Source: Rhodohalobacter barkolensis
GTDB taxonomy: Bacteria > Bacteroidota > Rhodothermia > Balneolales > Balneolaceae
Assembly: GCF_002834295.1 (NCBI RefSeq)
Contig: NZ_PISP01000006.1
Coordinates: forward strand, 62,001 to 126,000
Length of the DNA: 64,000 nucleotides
Reading direction: 5' to 3'
Shown: one piece after another, positions 46,573 to 54,270 of the stretch
Numbering within the stretch: position 1 is the stretch's first letter
Layout: every line of letters begins with the position of its first letter
The notes under the pieces: model-generated
Database searches by the model: none
Seen by the model: only the letters and a program-made list of their open reading frames with translations
What the model was told of the DNA's origin: nothing
Translations under genes and position numbers: made by a program

Positions 46573-47280
46573 TTACTCTTTAATTTTAAAGTATACAGGC
46601 AGTGAAAATTGAACTCTGACCGGTTTACCTCGCTGCAGTCCTGGCGTAAATTCTGCTTGTCGGATTACACGAAGCGCCTCTTCATCACAACCCCCTCCTA
46701 TTCCTCTAATCACCCGGGGGTCTTCTACCTCGCCCATTTCGTTTACAACAAACTGAATATGAACACGACCTTCAATACCTGCCTTTCGGGCTAATTCCGG
46801 ATATCTTACTTTTGACTGTAACTCCATCAAGTCCCCTTTTAGTTTAGGCATCTCTTCTACAAACACGAAGAAATCCTCTTCCTCCTCTTCATCTTTTTCT
46901 TCTTCTGCTGATGGAGGTGGTGGGGGCGGTAATTTGCTTTCGGAGAAAATATCCAGCTCGGAATCTATTTCGATATTAATATCTTCGATAATTTCATCGT
47001 TGGGTACTTCAACCGGAACCGGTGGGCGGGGTGGCGGCGGAATTTCAGGCTGCTGCCGCGTCTGTACAATTTCCTCCACAACGACCTCTTCCTGAGTTTC
47101 TACAACATAATTCTCTTCTTCCTGTGTCGGCACAAAATCAATCCGAAACAGAATGATGAATATCAGAAGAGCCACTATTAAACCTGTTTCCCATAAAATG
47201 GTATAGTAGTTACGAAGGTCTAACTCTTTTTTCTTTTTCCCTTCAATTCCGGGCTTATTATTCTTTGCTTCCATATCCAA
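46573..47280 (-). CDS. tonB: Energy transducer TonB
   Basis: Couples inner-membrane energy to outer-membrane receptors. A cytoplasmic Lys-rich head is followed by one helix (about 28-50), a Pro-rich periplasmic linker (PPPPRPPVP, KLPPPPPPS), an acidic run (EEEKDEEEEED) and a C-terminal TonB domain (about 145-235: VRYPELARKAGIEGRVHIQF ... VQFSLPVYFKIKE). exbB/exbD are not in the window. Confidence 0.93.
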   Translation of the reverse strand: MDMEAKNNKPGIEGKKKKELDLRNYYTILWETGLIVALLIFIILFRIDFVPTQEEENYVVETQEEVVVEEIVQTRQQPEIPPPPRPPVPVEVPNDEIIEDINIEIDSELDIFSESKLPPPPPPSAEEEKDEEEEEDFFVFVEEMPKLKGDLMELQSKVRYPELARKAGIEGRVHIQFVVNEMGEVEDPRVIRGIGGGCDEEALRVIRQAEFTPGLQRGKPVRVQFSLPVYFKIKE

Positions 47281-47412
47281 CCTCTCATCTTTTCTACGAT
47301 AGCTTGTTATGTGACTTATTTTTACTCTCTATTCTCAATTTAGTACATAATTGTAAAGAAACGATGTACTATTTATAGTTTAATACCTTTTTATCTAAAA
47401 ATAAATGGAAAT

Positions 47413-47445
47413 AAAAAAAGGCGGGTCGTTAAACCTGCCTTTTTT
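47413..47445. terminator. Bidirectional-looking terminator below lpdA
   Basis: Stem AAAAAAGGCGGGT / ACCTGCCTTTTTT, 13 pairs with one G-T, loop CGTTAA. On the minus strand it ends lpdA; it also separates lpdA from tonB. Confidence 0.88.
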
Positions 47446-47500
47446 AAAAATATTCACGAATCTTGGCCCGTGAAATCAATACCGATATATAAATCAGCGC

Positions 47501-48922
47501 TTATTTCTTCTTCGGCTTGGATCCGAGGTGAACTCCTTCTCCGTACGCCTCAGCCACAGCTTCCATCACCGCTTCACTCATCGTTGGATGTGGATGAACC
47601 GCGCTGATGATTTCGTGTCCGGTGGTTTCGAGATCGCGCGCCACAACGGCTTCAGCGATCAGTTCAGTAACATGTGAACCGATCATATGGCAACCTAGCC
47701 ATTCACCGTATTTCGAGTCAAAAACAACTTTTACAAAGCCTTCTTCGTGACCAAGACCAGAAGCTTTTCCACTGGCAGAGAATGGGAATTTGCCGACCAT
47801 CACGTCGTATCCTTCCTCTTTCGCTTGCTCTTCGGTCATTCCTACAGAAGCAATTTGCGGCTCGCAATAGGTACAGCCAGGAATATTGTTGTAGTTAATC
47901 GGATGAGGATTTTCGCCGGCCAGTTGCTCTACGCAAACCGTAGCTTCATGAGAAGCTTTGTGAGCCAGCCATGGAGCACCGATCACATCACCGATGGCGT
48001 AAATACCGTCAGCATCGGTTTTGTAAGTGCTCATGTCTACTTTAATAGCGCCTTTTTCGGTTTTCACACCGGCTTTTTCAAGACCGATATCTTCAATATT
48101 TCCGGTAACACCCACGGCAGAAAGAACCACATCGGCTTCCACCTCTTCGGTACCTTTCTTGGTCTTAATGGTCGCTTTTACGCCTTTCCCTTTCTTTTCT
48201 ACTTTTTCAACCGAACTTTCGGTAAAGATATTAATTCCTTTCTTCTTGTAGATCTTGCCGAGCTCTTTCCCAACATCTTTATCCTCAACAGGAACCAGCG
48301 TTTTCTGGAGTTCAACCAGGGTCACTTCTGTACCAATGGAGTTGTAGAAATAGGCGAACTCAACGCCAATGGCTCCGGCCCCGATAATCACCATCTTCTT
48401 TGGCTGCTTATCAAGCTGCATTGCTTTTTCGGAATCGATGATCATTTCGCCATCGATCTCAAGATTTGGAAGCTGACGCGGACGAGCACCTGTTGCAACG
48501 ATAAAGTGCTTCGCTTTTACAGTCTCCTGTTCTTTTCCTTTTTCATCCTGAATAGCCAGCTCTTTATTCGATTTGAATACGCCGGTTCCATTCAGTACTT
48601 CAATTTTATTGGCTTTCATTAAAAACTGAACGCCTTTGCTCATCTTGTCGGCAACACCGCGGCTTCTTTTAATCATCCCTTCAAAGTTAGGGGAGAACTC
48701 TTTTACATCCACTCCATAGTCTGAAGCGTGTGAAACCGTTTCAATTACTTCTGCTGAACGAAGGAGCGCCTTGGTTGGAATACAACCAATATTCAGGCAA
48801 ACACCGCCTAAAAATCTCTTTTCTACAATTGCAGTTTTAAAGCCCAGTTGAGAAGCGCGAATGGCGGCTACATAACCACCAGGTCCACTTCCAATTACAC
48901 AAACGTCGAATTCTTTTGCCAT
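47501..48922 (-). CDS. lpdA: Dihydrolipoyl dehydrogenase (E3)
   Basis: Reoxidises lipoyl groups of the 2-oxoacid dehydrogenase and glycine cleavage complexes. The 473-residue flavoprotein has GSGPGGYVAAI, the redox disulfide GGVCLNIGCIPTKALL, the NAD site GAGAIGVEFA, IGDVIGAPWLAHKASHE and the catalytic His-Glu in HPHPTMSEAVMEA. It adjoins lipoate synthesis genes but has its own terminator. Confidence 0.97.
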   Translation of the reverse strand: MAKEFDVCVIGSGPGGYVAAIRASQLGFKTAIVEKRFLGGVCLNIGCIPTKALLRSAEVIETVSHASDYGVDVKEFSPNFEGMIKRSRGVADKMSKGVQFLMKANKIEVLNGTGVFKSNKELAIQDEKGKEQETVKAKHFIVATGARPRQLPNLEIDGEMIIDSEKAMQLDKQPKKMVIIGAGAIGVEFAYFYNSIGTEVTLVELQKTLVPVEDKDVGKELGKIYKKKGINIFTESSVEKVEKKGKGVKATIKTKKGTEEVEADVVLSAVGVTGNIEDIGLEKAGVKTEKGAIKVDMSTYKTDADGIYAIGDVIGAPWLAHKASHEATVCVEQLAGENPHPINYNNIPGCTYCEPQIASVGMTEEQAKEEGYDVMVGKFPFSASGKASGLGHEEGFVKVVFDSKYGEWLGCHMIGSHVTELIAEAVVARDLETTGHEIISAVHPHPTMSEAVMEAVAEAYGEGVHLGSKPKKK

Positions 48923-49162
48923 GTCGAATTAAGATCTTATGATTTCAATAGTTATTACAGGACCATCCTCTATTCCAAAAATCAGCCCTGCTGCTTGAAT
49001 ACGTATTTAAACAGCACATAAAGTTACGGAATCTAATTCAGATAATTAAATGGATCGACGAGCCAATTCATGATTACAAACCCACGTCACTTTTGACTTT
49101 AATAGGAAGTTAAAATTCAGCTATTTTACAGGTTCAATTTATTCATTTATCAAGCCGAACTT

Positions 49163-51220
49163 ATGCGAATTCAAACCATTCTTTTTTCAGTCATCTCTCT
49201 CGTTTTGTTTTCAGCCTGCACCAACCAAAACACTCGAATTGAGTCGCCGGGAAGCGCCAACAGCATCGAATTTTTCCTCGATGAAGGAGTCCCCTACTAC
49301 GCAGTTCAACATGGAGACTCTCCGGTCATAACTTCATCCCGGTTAGGGTTTGAGTTACAGGATCAACCGGCTTTGGATGGCGGATTTGAGATCTCATCTG
49401 TTGAAAAATCCTCTTTTGACGAAACCTGGACACAGGTTTGGGGTGAAAAAGAAGAGATACGGAATCACTACAACGAACTAAAAGTAACCCTGAAAGAGAC
49501 CGAAGAGCCAAACCGTGAACTATCCGTCGTTTTCCGCGCTTACGATGACGGTATCGGTTTCCGGTACGAATTCCCCGATCAATCCAATCTGCAGGAGTTC
49601 AATATTATGGATGAACTCACCGAATTTAACATGACCGGTGACCACGAAAGCTGGTGGATCGGCGCACTTCAGTGGAACCGGTATGAGTACCTGCCCGAGC
49701 ACACCCGTCTGGCTGAAGTGGATACCGTAGTTACTCCATTCACCATGAAAACGGAAGACGGCCTGTATCTGGCTTTGCACGAAGCAGCTTTGGTTGACTA
49801 CTCAACGATGAATATTGAGCATACCGGGGATAACCAATTGAAAGCCAACCTGATCCCCTGGCATGATGGCGTTCTGGTTCGCGCATCCACGCCATTCAAA
49901 ACGCCGTGGAGAACACTTCAAATAGGTGAACAAGCCGGAGATTTGGTCGAGTCATATCTGACTCTGAACCTGAATGAACCAAATAAAATTGAAGATACTT
50001 CGTGGATTGAACCCGCAAAATATGTAGGCATCTGGTGGGAAATGCACCTCGACAAATCTACATGGGGATCCGGACCCATTCACGGCGCCACAACCGAAAA
50101 CGCGATGAAGTATATTGATTTTGCCGCAGAGCACGGTTTTGACCACGTGTTGGTTGAAGGCTGGAATCCCGGCTGGGACGGCGATTGGTTTGCTGACGGT
50201 GTTGTGTTCGATTTCACCCGCCCGATGGACGACTTTGATCTGGAACAGGTTGCCGAATATGCTCTCGATAATGGAGTAAGACTGATGGGGCATCACGAAA
50301 CATCCGCTTCTGTGGAACACTATGAAGGCCAGATGGAAGAGGCTTTCCAGCTATATGAAGAGCTGGGAGTTCGATCTGTTAAAATGGGATATGTGGGTCA
50401 CGGACAGGAGATTTTCTGGACCGATGAGGATGGCAACCGAAATTATGAATGGCATCACGGGCAACACATGGTTCGTCATCATCAAAAAGTAGTGGAGTTG
50501 GCAGCGAAATATAACATATCCCTGAACGTACATGAGGGCGTAAAAGACACCGGGCTTCGCAGAACCTGGCCCAACCTGATGACCCGGGAAGTAGCCCGCG
50601 GGCAAGAGTACAATGCATGGGGAAGCGGTGAGAATGTATGGGACGGTCCCGGAAATCCACCCAATTATGTAACCATTTTACCATTCCACCGGAATCTTGC
50701 CGGACCGTTTGACTACACACCGGGAATTGTAGACCTACTTTTTGATGAGTACAAACCGGATAATCGCATCAACCACACACTGGCGAAGGAGCTTGCTCTC
50801 TATGTAGTCATTTACAGTCCGCTGCAAATGGCGGCCGATCTGCCTGAAAATTACGAAGAGCGTTCCGATGCCCTTCAGTTTATCAAGGATGTTCCGGCTG
50901 ACTGGCACGATACCAAAGTGCTGAACGGTGAGATAGGAAAGTATATCACCACGGTTCGAAAAGACCGAGACAGTGAGGACTGGTACTTGGGCAGCATCAC
51001 CGATGAGGAACCTCGCGAGTTTACCTTTACACTCGACTTTTTGAATGATGGAGACTCGTACATCGCTCAAATTTATCGTGACAGTGAAGATGCCGACTGG
51101 GATTCCAATCCTTACGGGTTTGTAGTTGAGGAGATGGAGGTGGATTCAGACACTGAGTTTACCGTTAACCTTGCGCCGGGTGGCGGACAAGCCGTTCGGT
51201 TTATGCATGTGAGTGAATAA
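49163..51220 (+). CDS. Glycoside hydrolase family 97 lipoprotein (alpha-glucosidase type)
   Basis: A 685-residue enzyme with lipobox FSAC at the signal end. The N-terminal beta-sandwich, catalytic barrel (about 290-540) and C-terminal domain fit GH97 (SusB-like). Glu458 (NVHEG), Glu476 and Glu482 (TREVARGQEY) show the 18 and 6 residue spacing of the SusB metal-site/catalytic glutamates E508, E526 and E532; Glu379 in HHETS probably matches the second base, E439. That argues for an inverting alpha-glucosidase rather than the retaining galactosidase type. No SusC/D partners are nearby. Confidence 0.92.
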   Translation: MRIQTILFSVISLVLFSACTNQNTRIESPGSANSIEFFLDEGVPYYAVQHGDSPVITSSRLGFELQDQPALDGGFEISSVEKSSFDETWTQVWGEKEEIRNHYNELKVTLKETEEPNRELSVVFRAYDDGIGFRYEFPDQSNLQEFNIMDELTEFNMTGDHESWWIGALQWNRYEYLPEHTRLAEVDTVVTPFTMKTEDGLYLALHEAALVDYSTMNIEHTGDNQLKANLIPWHDGVLVRASTPFKTPWRTLQIGEQAGDLVESYLTLNLNEPNKIEDTSWIEPAKYVGIWWEMHLDKSTWGSGPIHGATTENAMKYIDFAAEHGFDHVLVEGWNPGWDGDWFADGVVFDFTRPMDDFDLEQVAEYALDNGVRLMGHHETSASVEHYEGQMEEAFQLYEELGVRSVKMGYVGHGQEIFWTDEDGNRNYEWHHGQHMVRHHQKVVELAAKYNISLNVHEGVKDTGLRRTWPNLMTREVARGQEYNAWGSGENVWDGPGNPPNYVTILPFHRNLAGPFDYTPGIVDLLFDEYKPDNRINHTLAKELALYVVIYSPLQMAADLPENYEERSDALQFIKDVPADWHDTKVLNGEIGKYITTVRKDRDSEDWYLGSITDEEPREFTFTLDFLNDGDSYIAQIYRDSEDADWDSNPYGFVVEEMEVDSDTEFTVNLAPGGGQAVRFMHVSE

Positions 51221-51230
51221 TAGAATTACT

Positions 51231-51280
51231 GGTCATGAATGACCGTCTCGCATATTAAGCCCCAGATTTGGGGCTTTTTT
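51231..51280 (+). terminator. Terminator of the GH97 gene, part of a duplicated cassette
   Basis: The stem AAGCCCCA / TGGGGCTT around GATT runs into TTTTTT (51257-51280). It is preceded by the small palindrome GGTCATGAATGACC, and the whole unit recurs at 52845-52893. Confidence 0.92.
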
Positions 51281-51365
51281 ATACAACATACTAAACATCA
51301 AAAACCATTCATGGATTTAACACAAGAGCGCGGAATTCATCCCGGTTTCTCTTTCGTGATATTCC

Positions 51366-51398
51366 TCCCCTCTCGAGAGGGGATTGAGGGGTGTGTTT
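51366..51398 (+). repeat. Single AGGGGTGTGTT-type repeat
   Basis: Stem CCCCTCTCGAGAGGGG then ATTGAGGGGTGTGTTT, same family as the elements around htpX. Confidence 0.85.
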
Positions 51399-51487
51399 AA
51401 TTGATTTATACGTTTAAACATTGCCTTCCCACTTTGCCACGGAACCACGGATTAACACCGAAAATTCTATGCTTTTCCGTGGCTAAT

Positions 51488-51955
51488 TCAAATCTCCTTC
51501 TCCATAAAAAACATTCGGGGTTCACCATAAGAGAATCCGGCTCGTTCATAGAGATTCCGGGCCCGATTATCTTCCCGAACTTCAAGAGTGACTTTGCAGC
51601 AGTTCTCTTTTATTGCTTTTCGCTCCACTTCAGCCAACAGTGCCTCTCCGATTCCATTTCCGCGAAACTGTGGATTTACCGCCAGATCGTGAATATTGAT
51701 CACCTTTTGGGCTTTAAATGTGGAAAAACTGTACACACAATTAGCAACACCGGCCGGCTGATCATCCATAAATGCTAAAAACCCTACATAGGATGGGAAT
51801 TCTTTCAAGCGACCAATCAATTGCTTCTTAACATTTTCATCCAACGGCCGCTTCATACCCATGGCATCTCTGGCATACTGATCGGTACTGAACAAAACAG
51901 CTTCTGCATGTTTTGGGTTATTCAAATCGGTCTCAACAATTACCAACTCCTTCAT
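51488..51955 (-). CDS. GNAT family N-acetyltransferase
   Basis: A 155-residue acetyltransferase. The acetyl-CoA loop is QFRGNGIGEALLAEVERKA and the fold ends with NLYERAGF. The ATG at 51955 (MKELVIVET) is chosen because the fold starts there; in-frame codons reach 52060 but the extra residues (Phe/Cys/Tyr-rich) do not look like the family and overlap the promoter region of the next gene. Substrate unknown. Confidence 0.85.
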   Translation of the reverse strand: MKELVIVETDLNNPKHAEAVLFSTDQYARDAMGMKRPLDENVKKQLIGRLKEFPSYVGFLAFMDDQPAGVANCVYSFSTFKAQKVINIHDLAVNPQFRGNGIGEALLAEVERKAIKENCCKVTLEVREDNRARNLYERAGFSYGEPRMFFMEKEI

Positions 51956-52072
51956 ACCTGGATTTGTTTGAATTTTATCTTTTTGTAATTTTTTAAATTG
52001 TTCCGGCGGAAACATTTGCAGTTGTAAACCATAAAAATAGCAGAAACCATTACAAATCATAGATTGACAGAC

Positions 52073-52834
52073 ATGAAGATTCGATACATTCTATCATTAC
52101 TAATAACAATTCTGCTGATTCTTACATCTTGCGACTCCGGTTCTGTTACCGATACAGACGAAAATGAATTTTCGTTCGATCACGAAATCAACCCGGGTCA
52201 GTCGGCCACGGAATTTCTGACTGATGATGATTTTGAACGTTTGGTTATTCAGGTTCAATATATGCAGGGATATGAACCGACGCAGGAAGGACTCCAAAAT
52301 CTGGAATCATTTCTAAGTGACCGGTTGAATAAATCAACTGTTACAATAATGGAACCGGAAGAAATACCGGCTTCCGGCGAGAGTTCCTACACAGCGAATG
52401 ATATTCGCGATCTGGAGCGTGAACACCGAACTCAGTTCTCTTCAGAAAATGAAATTGCAGCTTATTTTATTATTGTGGACGGAGAGTATAGTGAAAGTGA
52501 TGTTCTCGGTATTGCCCATTTCAATACATCCATGGCACTCTTCGGGCCAAAGTTTAATGAAGTGAGCAGCGGAATTGGGAGCCCTTCTAAAGAGGATGTC
52601 GAGACTATTGTATTGAGGCATGAATTTGGGCACATCTTAGGGCTTGTAAATAATGGGGTGGATATGCAAACCAACCATCAGGATACAGATAACGGCCGTC
52701 ACTGCGACAACGATCAATGTCTGATGTTCTACGCTTTCCGTAATGCTGATCTGTTCGCTAATATTTTTGGAGGAAATATTCCTGAACTGGATGAAAATTG
52801 TGTGGCGGATTTACAGGCAGTGGGCGGGAAGTAG
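52073..52834 (+). CDS. Metzincin-like zinc metalloprotease, lipoprotein
   Basis: The ATG at 52073 gives a lipoprotein signal (lipobox LTSC); an in-frame TTG lies nine bases upstream. The 253-residue protein has the zinc motif HEFGHILGLVNNG followed by a His/Cys segment, GRHCDNDQCLMFYAF, which likely supplies further ligands and a Met-turn, as in archaemetzincin-like and Bacteroidota 'membrane metalloprotease' proteins. A surface protease is the likely role. Confidence 0.82.
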   Translation: MKIRYILSLLITILLILTSCDSGSVTDTDENEFSFDHEINPGQSATEFLTDDDFERLVIQVQYMQGYEPTQEGLQNLESFLSDRLNKSTVTIMEPEEIPASGESSYTANDIRDLEREHRTQFSSENEIAAYFIIVDGEYSESDVLGIAHFNTSMALFGPKFNEVSSGIGSPSKEDVETIVLRHEFGHILGLVNNGVDMQTNHQDTDNGRHCDNDQCLMFYAFRNADLFANIFGGNIPELDENCVADLQAVGGK

Positions 52835-52844
52835 TATAGCCCGG

Positions 52845-52893
52845 TCATGAATGACCGGCTCGTGTATTAAGCCCCACAGCTTTGGTGCTTTTT
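52845..52893 (+). terminator. Degenerate second copy of the terminator cassette
   Basis: Same GGTCATGAATGACCG and TATTAAGCCCC block as at 51231. Here the stem is AGCCCCA / TGGTGCT with one mismatch and five T residues. Three more palindromes follow: AACCCAT/ATGGGTT (52919), GCCTGCCT/AGGCAGGC (52945) and CCGGGGAT/ATCCCCGG (52976), filling the gap to tyrA. Confidence 0.75.
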
Positions 52894-52999
52894 GCTCATC
52901 AAAATCTTGCTATTGAAAAACCCATTCATGGGTTTCATGCACGAGCCTGCCTGCGCTTTAGCTTTGGAAGGCAGGCCGGGGATTTATCCCCGGGAAAAC

Positions 53000-54130
53000 T
53001 TATGAAAACCGATCTGCAAGCCGATTTATCAGGTATCCGCTCTCCTTCAGTGCCTGTGAGGCAAAACTGCCAAAGAAGTCTGTAACCGATTCAAACTCTT
53101 TGATAAAGCCAGATTTGTCATCCTTCTCAACCATCTCCATCAGTTTTTTCTGATGGTTGAAAAAGGTAAGAAGCAGTTCCCGACGCTCTTTATTGGCAAA
53201 CACAATATCCGCATAAAGTTCAGCGTCCTGGGCAAATATCCGTCCGGTCATCATCAGCTCCGCGCGGTAAATTGGACTGGAGTACTCCAACATCTCCTCC
53301 GGATTCAAATCATACTCTTTCATAAACGATCCGTGCAGCAGGGCCACAAAGTGCCTTAATCCCTGAACCAGGTTCATCACATGGTCGTGTTTTTCCGGCT
53401 CCGCATCGATTACCCTCATTCCCCAAAGCCTGCACTGCTCCTTGAACCAATCCGCCTTCTCCGATTCACGGCCCGAACAAAACACCATCAGCTGCTTCGA
53501 CAAGTTTGGAACTGAAGGCCCGTGCATCGGGTGAAGGCCAACAACCGGTCCGGAGTGTGCATCCAGCATCGCTTTCAACGGCTCTGATTTGTTGGATGTA
53601 AAATCAGCCAAAATCGTATCCGGTTTCAACTTCGGAGACAGTCGCCGAATTACATCCTCAGTTACCCGGATAGGCACCGTAACAATCACCATATCCAGTT
53701 TTGGTGCCATCTCCTCAAGTTGATACCAGTTTCCCTTATCAATGGAGTAGGCAATATGACCACTATTCTCCGTAAACTTCCGATACAGAGCCCCCATTCC
53801 ACCTTCACCTCCCACGTACAGCACATGCTTCGGCTCTTTCGTTGAACGCGGAAAGGTTTTTGCAGACTGAGCCGCGCGGGATGATGCCATCACCATTCTC
53901 AAGAAGTCTTCAGCCCAATTCGGGTCAATTCCACGCTCTTCAGCTTTCTTTCTAAAAGCGTTGGTCTTCTCCTCCTCCCGACCCGCAACAAAGACAGGAA
54001 GCTGCTTTTCCACCTTGGTTTGAATGACTTCCTGAACAACACGATTTCTTTGCTGAAGCAGATCCAGTATTTGATTATCAATATCATCGATCTGTTCGCG
54101 TTGTTTTTTTAAGTGCTTCTGGTCAGCCAT
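53000..54130 (-). CDS. tyrA: Bifunctional chorismate mutase/prephenate dehydrogenase (T-protein)
   Basis: Two steps to tyrosine in one 376-residue chain: an AroQ chorismate mutase (about 8-90; QIDDIDNQILDLLQQRN) and a prephenate dehydrogenase (about 103-376) with VGGEGGMGALYRKF, VTVPIRVTEDVI, the catalytic His in GLHPMHGP, QGLRHFVALLHG and SSPIYRAELMMTGR. Both length and sequence closely follow the enterobacterial TyrA, which would be unusual in this lineage and hints at horizontal transfer. Confidence 0.95.
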   Translation of the reverse strand: MADQKHLKKQREQIDDIDNQILDLLQQRNRVVQEVIQTKVEKQLPVFVAGREEEKTNAFRKKAEERGIDPNWAEDFLRMVMASSRAAQSAKTFPRSTKEPKHVLYVGGEGGMGALYRKFTENSGHIAYSIDKGNWYQLEEMAPKLDMVIVTVPIRVTEDVIRRLSPKLKPDTILADFTSNKSEPLKAMLDAHSGPVVGLHPMHGPSVPNLSKQLMVFCSGRESEKADWFKEQCRLWGMRVIDAEPEKHDHVMNLVQGLRHFVALLHGSFMKEYDLNPEEMLEYSSPIYRAELMMTGRIFAQDAELYADIVFANKERRELLLTFFNHQKKLMEMVEKDDKSGFIKEFESVTDFFGSFASQALKESGYLINRLADRFS

Positions 54131-54270
54131 AGTGCTTTATAGTTGAATAAAAAATCCTATTTGTTCATCAAGTGCATAAAAGTAGGCTTATTCGCACAAA
54201 AATGCGCGACAGAGAATGATTTATCCCTGAATTTGTTTTATTCGGCAAATCACATTGTTATCTTAGGTTT

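Noticed and set aside
47747-48622. 291-codon plus-strand frame
   Set aside because: Antisense to lpdA, Phe/Asn/His-rich, no motif; an artefact of codon use on the opposite strand.
51956-52060. N-terminal extension of the GNAT at 51488-51955
   Set aside because: The extra 35 residues do not fit the fold, lack a ribosome site and would run to within 12 bp of the divergent gene.
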